Assembly (NCBI GenBank): GCA_964545715.1 | Contig: CAZJHX010000068.1 | Location: forward strand, 1 to 54,591 | Length of the DNA: 54,591 nucleotides | From: CAZJHX01 sp964545715 | GTDB taxonomy: Bacteria; Myxococcota_A; UBA9042; GCA-2863065 | Direction of reading: 5' to 3' | Shown here: one piece after another, positions 6,772 through 15,497 of the stretch | Numbering within the stretch: the stretch's first letter is position 1 | Layout of the letters: each line of letters opens with the position of its first letter | The notes under the pieces: model-generated | Told to the model about the DNA's origin: nothing | Seen by the model: the letters and a program-made list of their open reading frames with translations, nothing else | The model's database searches: none | Position numbers and translations under genes: made by a program

Positions 6772-9700
6772 ATGTTGACGAGAGCAACGATGGCACTGGT
6801 GTGCCTTATCTGGTGTCTGCCGGCTTCGGCCAGTACGCTGAACGCAGTGCTGAGCTGCCCTGGCGGCGCTAATGACCCCAATAATCCCAGCAATCCGCAG
6901 GCTGAGTCGTACAGCTACAAGAACGCTTATTGGAGCAAGCCGCAGTGCCGCCTGTATTTGTCGGCGGCGGGCTCAGACCCAATCCACAATGTGGTGGCCA
7001 CCATCACGATGCCGCAGACAATCGCCACGCTGCATGGGCCGCAGCTGCCGGACGGCGATGTGACCTACGGCAAATCCGAGCTGAAGATGAACTGGACAAG
7101 CGGCGCGATGAAGCCGGGCGCCGGCACGCCGACAGGTGCTTGGAACCCCGCGGAGCAGACCTATACGTGGACGTTTGAGACGTTCTCGCCGGGCGAGTCC
7201 AAAATCCTGAACCTGAAGTCGGGCAGCCCGATCAACGGCAGCTATCCGGCAGGTGAGCACTGGATCTCGGCCACCGTGACCAGCGACGACGCGCCCAAGG
7301 TGCCCGAGCAGCTGGTGCCCATCGTCATCGAGCCGGGCCACTCGGGGAAATGGCAGCTGACGGCCCCCGCGCAGGTGTCCGCCAAGGGCAGCTACACGTT
7401 CTCGGGCAACTATCGCCCGGTGGCCTGGGACTGGGGCAAGTTTCCGGTGCACGCCAACGTTCAGTATCGCCTCTACATGCCGTACCGGGACACGATGAGT
7501 GGTGAGATTCTGGCTGACGGTGCGTACAACCCGGCCGCTGAGAACCACGCGCTGTTGATCGACCCCGAGCTGGCGCTGGTGGAGCTGCGCAGGGGCAACG
7601 CGGTCAAGGCTTTCAAGGACGAGGGCGCGCTGACGGCCCCTGAGGCGGGCGCCCTGAACGCGGGCAAGATCATCCAGTGGCACCCCAAGGGCGGCTACTA
7701 CACATTGGACGTGGGCAGCATGCACCAGAAGGTCTTCTACGGCTGGACCGTGGACGCGGGGTGGGCCGCGTCGGTGCAGGACGATGAGGAGATCCCCGTT
7801 CGCCAGTGCGTGTTTTCGGACACGATGGACGCGCTGTTGGGCGGGCCCAAGTGCAAGGACGCCGTCATCGTGATCGGCCCCGAGCTGCAGCCGAAGCTGT
7901 CGATCACACACCGTCGCTCCACGAGCGGCAACAAGGTGGCGGAGTCCGAGAAGAACCGCCTTGGGTGGACGGAGACCGGGAGCACGCGGTGGCACCTGGT
8001 GAATCCCACGTCCAAGACGCTGACCAAGGCGACGACCAGCCTGCAGCTGCCCGGCGATCAGTCCGGTGCTCAGACGCGCTTTCGCGGCGCCTGCTGGAAC
8101 TCCAATGTGCCGGTCAACCCGATGGCGGCCCCGTACTTCGATGCGGACAACGACCTCAACTACGGCATCTACGTGTCGGTGGCGCCGGCGAAGTACGGCG
8201 CGGCGGACAACATCGCCAGCTGGCAGGTGCCCGCGTCCAAGGCCAAGTGGCTGCGCTGCGACAACGTGGACAAAGACCAGCAGTGCTGCAAGCTGGCCGA
8301 GCTGGAGGCGCTGGGCGTAGATCCGGCGCATGTGGGCGAGGTGCACTTCGTGGCACCCGAGGTCGGTCCGGACGCGACCTGGTTCAAGGCGACCAACGCC
8401 GCGCACGTCTTTGGCGGCTGGATGTCCTGGTACGTGCTGGAGACCGCCATCAACTCGATCGATGGCCTGCCCCACAAGTTTGTCGCCAACGACATGAGCC
8501 ACGCGTCGATCGGCTCCAAGGCCGCGGCGTACTGGTCGGTGTTCAGCGGCGGTGGCACCGTCGAGGCCAAGCCGGTCGCCGCCAAGCTCAAAGGCGCGGC
8601 TGCCACGGGCAAGCCGGTCCAGCAGGTGGAGCTGGGCAAGGCGTTTGCGGTCTACAACAGCGAGGTGGGGCCCACCTGCCGTACACGCACTGGCGGCTGG
8701 TCGACCAAGCGCATTCGGCTGAGCCACCCCAGCGACCCCTGGTGCCACTGGGGCGGCGCGGTGTCGCTGGGCAAGACCGCGTCCTACTGGGCGGCGGTGA
8801 CCAACTACGGCTCGGAGGAGAACGTGTCGGGTCCGTACACGCTGTGCGGCGTCGCGCCGTTTGGCTGGGAGTTTGACGGCACCGTGACTGCGTACACCCG
8901 CAGCGGCGCCGCGCCCAAGGGCCTGATCGTGCCGGCGGAGCGCGTGAGCCACGCCTACGATCCGGCGACCCGTGAGCTGTGCGTGACGGTTGAGGACGAT
9001 CCGGCCAACCCCGGTCTGGCCGGCCGCTACAGCGCGCTGCGAGGTCCGGATCAGGCGTGGGCCATCGACGTCCGCGTGGACGGTCAGTTCGTGCCCGGCG
9101 GCGCGCCCAAGCTCGTGTGGACGGGGGGTCACGCGGCCTTCGAGAAGTGCGGTGAGTTTGTGGATGAGGGCTTTACCAAGGGCTGCTACGGCTACACCAA
9201 CGGCGGACACCCGAGCCTGAAGCTGACGATCGACCCGGACCACGCGCTGATCGGGCCCCAGGCCGAGCTTGGCTACAACATTGCGCTGGACAACCATGCG
9301 TACGCGGCCGACGGCACGCTGCTGGCCGACGGCGCCCGCGGTCCGGCCACCGACGTGGCGGTTTATCAGAAGGTCACGCGTGACGGGGACTATCCGACGT
9401 GCGCTGAGGGCCAGGTCGGCACGCACTTCGTGTCCGCGTCTTCGGAGTCCGGTGACGCGACCGAGATCTGGATCTCCTTTGAGCCTGATGCCCCGACCGG
9501 CCCCGCCGGCGCGACACTGGACCCCGAGAACGGTTGGCTGCTGTGTGCCGACGGTGGCGCGGCGTGTGACGCGGCGGCGCTGGACGCGCTGGGCTATGCG
9601 GTGCAGGACGTGCAGTGGGTCGCGTACACGCTGGGTACGGTGCTGATCACGGACGCGGAGCCGCGCGGCGTATCGACGCTCTTCGGCGGCAGCCTGACCA

Positions 9701-11256
9701 ACAACAAGTACGAGATGCGCCTGGTCCTGAAAGAGGACGGCACGTCGGAGGACGAGGCCAACGTCTGCAGCGAGGGGCGCTTCGCGGGCGGCAACTTCGC
9801 CCCGGCCGGCCTGAACCCCGAAGAGGTGATGGTGCAGGTCGAGTACTCCTGCGGCATCGGCGGCTACGGCGACATCGAGGTCTGCAACGGCGTGGACGAC
9901 GACTGCGACGGCGAGATCGACGAGGGCTTTGAGGGCACCGGCCAGGCCTGCGACTTCGGCAGTGGCGCTTGTACGACCACCGGCATGACGGTCTGCAACG
10001 CGCAGGGCACGGCGCTGACCTGCCTGGGCGAGGCGCCTGCTCCGCAGGTCACGACCTGTGGCGTCGGTGTGTGCAAGTCCGCGGGTGAGGCCACGTGCAC
10101 GACCGATGCGTGGACTGACACCTGCCAGCCGGCCGCGGGCCTGGCGACCGACAGCGTGTGCGACGGCCTGGATAACGACTGCGATGGCGAAACCGACGAG
10201 GACTTCGACGGCGTGGGCATCGCCTGCACCGAGGGCGAGCCCCAGTGCGCGGCCAAGGGCTTTGTGATGTGCAACGACGACGGCACCGGCACCCAGTGCA
10301 CCGCCGACGTGACCACGACCAACGACGCCGAGTGCGACAACGGCGACATCTGCACGCGCGGCGACACCTGCCAGGCGGGCGGCTGCACGGCGGGCATCTT
10401 TGTCGACGCGGAGGCCCCGGCCCTGCAGTGCCCGGCCCCGGTCTTTGTCGAGGCCGACGCCGACACGTGCACGGCTCCGGTCGATCTCGCCGCTACGGCG
10501 ACGGACTTCTGCAGCCCGGGTACGGCGCAGATCACCGATGATGCGCCGGGCGTCTACACCCCGGGCGACACCCACGTCTCTTTCATAGCGACCGACGCGC
10601 CCGGCAACATCGCCAAGTGCACCACGCTGGTCATGGTGGTGGACGCGACCTCGCCGCAGGTCACGTGCAACGGTCCGGGCCAGGTCCAGGCAGCCGCGCT
10701 GCCGTTGGAGATCGAAGCCGTCGCTACGGACAGCTGCGGCGTGCCGTCGGTCGGCGTGCAGGACATCGAGTGTGCAGGCTGCGCGACGTCGGCTGACGCG
10801 GGCCGCCTCACGGTCACCTCGGCGGCGCCGGGCACCCTGATCACCTGGAAGGCCATCGCGATGGACGAGGCCGGCAACAGCGCCCAGGCCACCTGCTCGC
10901 TGCTGGTCGCGGGCCAGGACAGCCCCGGCGCCGGCACGACGGGCGGCACGACGGTTGAGGATCGTCCGGCCGATCTGCCCAACAACAACGACGACGACAC
11001 CGGCATCGAGGACAACCGCCGCACGCCGGCTGACCTCGACAACACCGACCTGCCGGCCGGCACCGGCGACAAAAACGCTGCGGACTGGCAGGGCGAGGGC
11101 TCGTCGGAGGCCACTGTGGTCGCCAACAGCGCCCAGGGCGACGGCTGCTCCTGCACGTCGTTCTCGAATACCCCGCTGCGCGGCGGTCCGGCTGCCCTGG
11201 TGATGCTGTGCCTGCTGGGCTGGTTCCGCATGCGCCGCCCGGGTCTGTCGGCCTGA
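6772..11256 (+). CDS. Giant surface protein with MopE-like and HYR repeats and MYXO-CTERM-like anchor
   Basis: A 1494-residue protein. ATG 6772 follows GAGGTGG at 8 nt and begins a clear signal peptide (LVCLIWCLPASAS). Residues ~25-1030 are a long beta-rich region of unknown family with internally similar segments (LADGAYNPAAENHALLIDP and YAADGTLLADGARGPATDVA). Two MopE-type metal-site repeats follow, CNGVDDDCDGEIDEGF near 1038 and CDGLDNDCDGETDEDF near 1130, then a Cys-rich EGF-like patch (CDNGDICTRGDTCQAGGC), and two HYR-like Ig-fold modules (about 1215-1365). The C-terminus has GDGCSC, a Leu-rich membrane segment and MRR, a MYXO-CTERM-type sorting signal. Expected at the cell surface. The Asp/Cys repeats suggest Ca or Cu binding, by family analogy only. 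Confidence 0.85.
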   Translation: MLTRATMALVCLIWCLPASASTLNAVLSCPGGANDPNNPSNPQAESYSYKNAYWSKPQCRLYLSAAGSDPIHNVVATITMPQTIATLHGPQLPDGDVTYGKSELKMNWTSGAMKPGAGTPTGAWNPAEQTYTWTFETFSPGESKILNLKSGSPINGSYPAGEHWISATVTSDDAPKVPEQLVPIVIEPGHSGKWQLTAPAQVSAKGSYTFSGNYRPVAWDWGKFPVHANVQYRLYMPYRDTMSGEILADGAYNPAAENHALLIDPELALVELRRGNAVKAFKDEGALTAPEAGALNAGKIIQWHPKGGYYTLDVGSMHQKVFYGWTVDAGWAASVQDDEEIPVRQCVFSDTMDALLGGPKCKDAVIVIGPELQPKLSITHRRSTSGNKVAESEKNRLGWTETGSTRWHLVNPTSKTLTKATTSLQLPGDQSGAQTRFRGACWNSNVPVNPMAAPYFDADNDLNYGIYVSVAPAKYGAADNIASWQVPASKAKWLRCDNVDKDQQCCKLAELEALGVDPAHVGEVHFVAPEVGPDATWFKATNAAHVFGGWMSWYVLETAINSIDGLPHKFVANDMSHASIGSKAAAYWSVFSGGGTVEAKPVAAKLKGAAATGKPVQQVELGKAFAVYNSEVGPTCRTRTGGWSTKRIRLSHPSDPWCHWGGAVSLGKTASYWAAVTNYGSEENVSGPYTLCGVAPFGWEFDGTVTAYTRSGAAPKGLIVPAERVSHAYDPATRELCVTVEDDPANPGLAGRYSALRGPDQAWAIDVRVDGQFVPGGAPKLVWTGGHAAFEKCGEFVDEGFTKGCYGYTNGGHPSLKLTIDPDHALIGPQAELGYNIALDNHAYAADGTLLADGARGPATDVAVYQKVTRDGDYPTCAEGQVGTHFVSASSESGDATEIWISFEPDAPTGPAGATLDPENGWLLCADGGAACDAAALDALGYAVQDVQWVAYTLGTVLITDAEPRGVSTLFGGSLTNNKYEMRLVLKEDGTSEDEANVCSEGRFAGGNFAPAGLNPEEVMVQVEYSCGIGGYGDIEVCNGVDDDCDGEIDEGFEGTGQACDFGSGACTTTGMTVCNAQGTALTCLGEAPAPQVTTCGVGVCKSAGEATCTTDAWTDTCQPAAGLATDSVCDGLDNDCDGETDEDFDGVGIACTEGEPQCAAKGFVMCNDDGTGTQCTADVTTTNDAECDNGDICTRGDTCQAGGCTAGIFVDAEAPALQCPAPVFVEADADTCTAPVDLAATATDFCSPGTAQITDDAPGVYTPGDTHVSFIATDAPGNIAKCTTLVMVVDATSPQVTCNGPGQVQAAALPLEIEAVATDSCGVPSVGVQDIECAGCATSADAGRLTVTSAAPGTLITWKAIAMDEAGNSAQATCSLLVAGQDSPGAGTTGGTTVEDRPADLPNNNDDDTGIEDNRRTPADLDNTDLPAGTGDKNAADWQGEGSSEATVVANSAQGDGCSCTSFSNTPLRGGPAALVMLCLLGWFRMRRPGLSA

Positions 11257-11258
11257 GT

Positions 11259-11831
11259 TCAGTGAAGGGTCGGCCTCAGCTCGAGGCCGGCCACGATCTC
11301 CGCCTCGGCCGCCAGCAGCTCGTTCTGGCGCTCGGCGACCACCTCTTCCGAAAACCACAGGCGCGCCATGCGCACGAAGAGGCCGTGATGGCGCGCCTCG
11401 GATGCCGTGATGAACTCGTAGAAGGTCTTCATCTCGCCCGCGGGCAGGGCGTCGGCGACCAGGCCAAAGCGCTCGCAGCCGCGGGCCTCCACCACGCCGA
11501 ACACCAGCAGCCGGTCCAGTAGATAGGCGTCGCGTCCGGTGCGCACGTGCTTGATGAAGGCGCGGATGTACGGGTCGCGGGTCTCGGCGGCCAGGGTCAG
11601 GCCTCGCGCGTCGATGATTTGAAAGACCTGCTGGAAGTGCTGCAGCTCCTCGCAGGCGAGGTCGATCATGGCTGCCGCCAGCTCGCGGCGATCGGGGTAG
11701 TGGGTGGCCAGGCGCAGCGCGCTGGCGGACGCCTTCTTTTCGCAGTTGGCGTGATCGAGCAGAAAGGTGTCGAAGTCCGCGAGGACGCATTCGACCCATT
11801 GCGGGGAGGTCTGTGCTTTGAGGTGCAACAC
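11259..11831 (-). CDS. miaE: tRNA-(ms2io6A37) hydroxylase
   Basis: A 190-residue ferritin-like diiron enzyme. MiaE hydroxylates the isopentenyl group of ms2i6A at tRNA position 37. The diiron ligand motifs are visible: DHANCEKKAS, EELQHF, VEARGCERF and ASEARHH, in the order and spacing of the family, and the length is normal. The start is GTG 11831. It is divergent from the GNAT-EboD gene across 59 bp, and its stop is 2 bp from that of the giant surface protein. MiaA/MiaB are not in this window. Confidence 0.9.
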   Translation of the reverse strand: MLHLKAQTSPQWVECVLADFDTFLLDHANCEKKASASALRLATHYPDRRELAAAMIDLACEELQHFQQVFQIIDARGLTLAAETRDPYIRAFIKHVRTGRDAYLLDRLLVFGVVEARGCERFGLVADALPAGEMKTFYEFITASEARHHGLFVRMARLWFSEEVVAERQNELLAAEAEIVAGLELRPTLH

Positions 11832-11890
11832 GCCCCAACTTGTTCACCAATGGTCGTCGGCGTCAACAAGCGCTCGACTCGCCAGAGCGA

Positions 11891-13534
11891 ATGCGTAACA
11901 TGGCGGCGATGCTCATCCGGCTTGCCACGTCCGCCGACCTGCCCGCGATCACGGCGATCTACAACCGTGAAGTGGAGTCGTCGCTGGCCACGCTGGACAC
12001 GGTGCCGCGCACAGCCGAGGCCGGCGCGCGATGGTTTGAAGAGCACGATCCAAAGCGGCACCCCGTCACCGTGGCTGAGATCGACGGCGATGTGGTCGGG
12101 TGGGGGACGCTCAGCGCGTGGTCGACGCGGGCGGGATACCGTCGCACGGCGGAGTCGTCCGTCTACGTGCACGCCGACGCGCGTGGCGCCGGGGTTGGGG
12201 GCGCGCTCGTGGCCGACCTGGTGTCGCGCAGCACAGAGCTGGGGTACCGGACCTTGTTGGCGCGGGTGGAGGCGTCCGGGGCCGCCAGCCTGCGGTTGCA
12301 CGCGGCCCACGGCTTTCAGCGGGTCGGCACCATGCACGATGTGGGCGAGAAGTTCGGCCAGGTCCGCGATGTCGTCCTGCTCGAGCGCTGTCTCGAGCCG
12401 CCGGCCGTGCACCTGCAGCGCATCAGCGTGCCGTTTGAGTATCCCGTGCTGTTCACGCGCGGCGTCTTCGACGTGGAGAACCCCGTGTTGGCCGACGTTT
12501 TGAAGCGCGGCTCCTCCCAGCGCCATCGGGTGGTTGTGCTGGTCGACGCCGGTGTGGCCGTCGCGCAGCCGGAGCTGGACGCGCAGATCAGCGCCTGGTT
12601 CGAGGGCCGGTCGTGCGCTGACCTGGTGGCGGCGCCGATCGTGGTCCCCGGCGGGGAGATGATCAAAGCAGACATGACCGTCGTCGAGCGCGTCCACCGG
12701 GTGCTGGCGCTGCATCACATGGACCGCCACGCCTTTGTCGTCGCGATCGGCGGCGGGGCGATGCTGGACGCCGTCGGGTTTGCTGCGGCCACCGCGCATC
12801 GCGGCCTGCGGTTGATTCGCATGCCGTCTACGGTGCTCGCGCAAAACGACGCCGGCGTGGGCGTGAAAAACGGCATCAACGGGTTTGGGGCCAAGAACTT
12901 CATCGGCACGTTCGCGCCGCCGTTTGCCGTGATCAACGACCTGGATCTGCTGGATACGCTGAGCCCGCGCGATCGGGTGGCCGGCATGGCGGAGGCGGTC
13001 AAGGTCGCGCTGATTCGGGACGCGGAGTTCTTCGAGACTCTGGTCGCGCTCGCGCCTCGACTGGCCGCCTTTGAGCGTGACGCGGTCGCCCTGGCGGTGC
13101 GTCGCTGTGCGGAGCTTCACCTGGCGCACATCGCCACGTCCGGCGACCCGTTTGAGATGGGCTCTGCGCGCCCGCTGGACTACGGGCATTGGGTCGCGCA
13201 CAAGCTGGAGACCACCACCCGGCACGAGCTGCGGCACGGAGAGGCGGTGGCCATCGGCATGGTCGTGGATGCGCGATATGCCGTCGAGATCGGCCTGCTG
13301 AAGTCGGAGGTGCTCGACCGCCTTTGCGATCTGCTGACCGCGCTCGGCCTCCCGCTGTCGCACCCGAGCCTGGACGATCGGGTGCTGAGCGGGCTGGACG
13401 ACTTTCGCGAGCACCTGGGGGGGGAGCTCACCATCACGCTGCTGCGCCGGATCGGTCGCGGCGTGGATGTGCACGACATCGACCGCGGCGTCATGCGCCG
13501 CGCCATCGCCTGGGTCCGGCAGCAGTGCACCTGA
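11891..13534 (+). CDS. eboD: GNAT acetyltransferase fused to EboD (3-dehydroquinate synthase-like)
   Basis: A 547-residue two-domain protein. Residues ~7-165 form a GNAT N-acetyltransferase of the phosphinothricin-acetyltransferase type (LIRLATSADLPAI at the start, acetyl-CoA loop ARGAGVGGAL at 97-106, AHGFQRVG near 139). From ~172 it reads as a complete EboD (QRISVPFEYPVLFTRGVF), a 3-dehydroquinate synthase-fold enzyme. The NAD loop AIGGGAMLDAVG and the three expected metal ligands are kept: Glu368 (GMAEAVK), His433 (DYGHWVAH) and His449 (LRHGEA). So the synthase half looks catalytic. The frame is continuous with no stop between domains. ATG 11891 is the best guess; ATGs at 11900 and 11909 are alternatives and none has a strong ribosome site. 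It overlaps eboE by 10 nt. Confidence 0.88.
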   Translation: MRNMAAMLIRLATSADLPAITAIYNREVESSLATLDTVPRTAEAGARWFEEHDPKRHPVTVAEIDGDVVGWGTLSAWSTRAGYRRTAESSVYVHADARGAGVGGALVADLVSRSTELGYRTLLARVEASGAASLRLHAAHGFQRVGTMHDVGEKFGQVRDVVLLERCLEPPAVHLQRISVPFEYPVLFTRGVFDVENPVLADVLKRGSSQRHRVVVLVDAGVAVAQPELDAQISAWFEGRSCADLVAAPIVVPGGEMIKADMTVVERVHRVLALHHMDRHAFVVAIGGGAMLDAVGFAAATAHRGLRLIRMPSTVLAQNDAGVGVKNGINGFGAKNFIGTFAPPFAVINDLDLLDTLSPRDRVAGMAEAVKVALIRDAEFFETLVALAPRLAAFERDAVALAVRRCAELHLAHIATSGDPFEMGSARPLDYGHWVAHKLETTTRHELRHGEAVAIGMVVDARYAVEIGLLKSEVLDRLCDLLTALGLPLSHPSLDDRVLSGLDDFREHLGGELTITLLRRIGRGVDVHDIDRGVMRRAIAWVRQQCT

Positions 13535-14646
13535 CCTACTGCACCAACATTCACCCGGCACACAGCTGGGCGGAGACCCGCGACAATTTGCAGCGCTACG
13601 TGACGGCGGTGAAGCAGCGCTTTTCGCCCACGCGCCCGTTTGGCGTCGGGCTGCGGCTGTCCGCGCTGGCAGCCCGCGAGCTGGAGACCGGCGACGCGCT
13701 GGTTGAGCTGCGCGACTTTCTGCAGGCGTCGGGCCTGTACGTGTTCACCCTCAACGGCTTCCCGTACGGTCCTTTTCACGGCACCCGCGTCAAAGACGAC
13801 GTCTACCGCCCGGACTGGCGCGAGGACGAGCGCGTCGACTACACCGCCCGCCTGGCGCGAATTCTGGCGGCGCTGCTGCCGGCCGACTGCACGGGCTCCA
13901 TCAGCACGGTCCCCGGTGGCTTCAAAGCGCGGACGGACACACCGGACGCCGTGGCCACGATCGCACGCAACCTGGCGCGCGCGGCCGAGGCGCTGGACGA
14001 GGTCGGGCAGCGTACCGGCCGTCGGATCAAGCTGGCGGTGGAGCCCGAGCCGTGCTGCCTGTTGGAGACGATCGCCGAGACCACGGCCTTCTTTGACCGG
14101 TGGATTCCCGCGTCTGTGCGGCCGTTTATCGGCGTGTGTCTGGACACCTGCCACGCTGCCGTGGAGTTCGAGGAGCCGGCCGCCGTCCTGAGCGCCCTGG
14201 AGCACGCGGGTATCCGCATCGACAAGGCCCAGCTCAGCAGCGCGCTGCGCATCCAGCGGGTCGACAGCGCCGCCATCGACGCGCTGCGTCCCTTTGACGA
14301 TCAGGTCTATCTGCACCAGGTCGTGGAGAGCGGCCCCAGCGGCCTGCGCCGCTTCACCGATCTGCAGCCGGCGATTGCAGCCGCTGTTGAGACCGGCCTG
14401 CAGTCCCCTCGCGAGTGGCGGGTGCACTTTCACGTGCCGCTCTTTCTGGAGCGGATGGAGCACTTCGGCACCACGCAGGGCTTTCTGGCCGACTTCCTGG
14501 CCTTGAAGCCAGACACGTCGCACTTCGAGGTCGAGACCTACACCTGGGATGTGCTGCCCCCCGCCTATCGCCGCCACGACGTCGTCACCGCGATCACCCG
14601 CGAGCTGCGATGGGTTGCAGCGCGACTGCCGCAGGCGTCCGCATGA
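13525..14646 (+). CDS. eboE: EboE, xylose-isomerase-like TIM-barrel protein of the ebo cluster
   Basis: A 373-residue protein with the family start HLTYCTNIHPAHSW immediately after GTG 13525, which lies inside the end of eboD (10-nt overlap). Other hallmarks are TLNGFPYGPFH, VKDDVYRPDW, AVEPEPCCLLET, CLDTCHAAVEFE and HFHVPLFLE: a sugar-isomerase-like barrel with conserved Glu, Asp and His residues that could bind a divalent metal. The ebo genes are known from cyanobacteria, where they are needed to move the scytonemin precursor to the periplasm, and from other bacteria and some algae. The reaction catalysed by EboE is not known. Confidence 0.92.
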   Translation: MHLTYCTNIHPAHSWAETRDNLQRYVTAVKQRFSPTRPFGVGLRLSALAARELETGDALVELRDFLQASGLYVFTLNGFPYGPFHGTRVKDDVYRPDWREDERVDYTARLARILAALLPADCTGSISTVPGGFKARTDTPDAVATIARNLARAAEALDEVGQRTGRRIKLAVEPEPCCLLETIAETTAFFDRWIPASVRPFIGVCLDTCHAAVEFEEPAAVLSALEHAGIRIDKAQLSSALRIQRVDSAAIDALRPFDDQVYLHQVVESGPSGLRRFTDLQPAIAAAVETGLQSPREWRVHFHVPLFLERMEHFGTTQGFLADFLALKPDTSHFEVETYTWDVLPPAYRRHDVVTAITRELRWVAARLPQASA

Positions 14647-15497
14647 CGGTCCGCGACGCGCTCGTCCTCGGCCGGGTCTCCAACCTGCCCACCGTTTGGA
14701 CCAACGTGCTGGCCGGCGCCGCGCTGTCGGGCGCTGTCTTGACCGTGGGACCGCTGGTCGCGCTCTCGGTGGCGATGTCGCTGTTCTACGTGGGCGGCAT
14801 GTACCTCAACGACGCGTTCGACAGCGCCTGGGACGCCGCTCACCGTCCCGACCGCCCCATCCCGGCCGGCCGCGCCGATGTGCGCATGGTCTTCATCGCC
14901 GGTTTCACGATGTTGGCCGCCGGCGTGGCCATCGTCACCGCCATCTCATCGTCACTGCCGGCGATCCTCGCAGCCGCCGGGCTGGGCGCGCTGATCGTCT
15001 TGTATAACCGCCACCACAAGGGCAACCCGATCAGCCCGCTGCTCATGGGCCTGTGTCGCGTGATGGTCTACGTCACGACCGCCTACACGCTGACCTCCGC
15101 CCCATCAGCGGCGCTCTGGGTCGGCTGCGTCGCCCTGCTCTCGTACCTGATCGGCCTCACCTTCACCGCCAAGCAGGAGACGCTGAAAGCGCTGCCCAAT
15201 CTGTGGCCGCTGGTCTTTCTGGTGGCGCCGGTGATCGTCGGCCTGGGCGCCCTGGGGCAGGGCATGGCAGTCGTCGCAGCCCTCGTGCTGCTGGTCGCGT
15301 CGATCGGTCGGGCGCTCTGGTTTCTACTGGGCGTGCAACCCCCCGCTGTCGGTGCCGCCGTCATCCGCTTCATCGCCGGTATCGCGCTGGTCGACGCGCT
15401 GCTCATCAGCATCCACGGTGAGCCGCTCGTCGCCGCCCTGGCCGTCGCTGCCTGCGCCTTGACCCGCCTGCTTCAGCGAATCGTCCCGGGCACTTAA
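14643..15497 (+). CDS. eboC: EboC, UbiA-family prenyltransferase of the ebo cluster
   Basis: A 284-residue polytopic membrane protein with about eight hydrophobic segments. ATG 14643 overlaps the eboE stop (ATGA). The first Asp-rich motif of UbiA enzymes is intact: NDAFDSAWD at 56-64 followed by HRPDRPIPAGR, which binds the Mg-diphosphate of a prenyl donor. The second Asp-rich motif is not evident; TAKQETLKAL stands in that loop, as I recall for EboC proteins. This suggests an unusual acceptor or a lipid-carrier role. Its stop shares the palindrome TTAA with the convergent eboF. Confidence 0.92.
   Translation: MTVRDALVLGRVSNLPTVWTNVLAGAALSGAVLTVGPLVALSVAMSLFYVGGMYLNDAFDSAWDAAHRPDRPIPAGRADVRMVFIAGFTMLAAGVAIVTAISSSLPAILAAAGLGALIVLYNRHHKGNPISPLLMGLCRVMVYVTTAYTLTSAPSAALWVGCVALLSYLIGLTFTAKQETLKALPNLWPLVFLVAPVIVGLGALGQGMAVVAALVLLVASIGRALWFLLGVQPPAVGAAVIRFIAGIALVDALLISIHGEPLVAALAVAACALTRLLQRIVPGT

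Noticed and set aside
6973..11850. A 1625-codon open frame antisense to the giant surface protein and miaE
   Set aside because: Arg/Ala/Gly-rich composition with no signal, motif or ribosome site. Long antisense frames are expected in high-GC coding DNA, and the plus-strand protein and miaE have clear family features.
11666..13561. Long minus-strand frame opposite GNAT-EboD
   Set aside because: Shadow of the plus-strand coding sequence; no conserved domain, while the plus strand has two complete ones.
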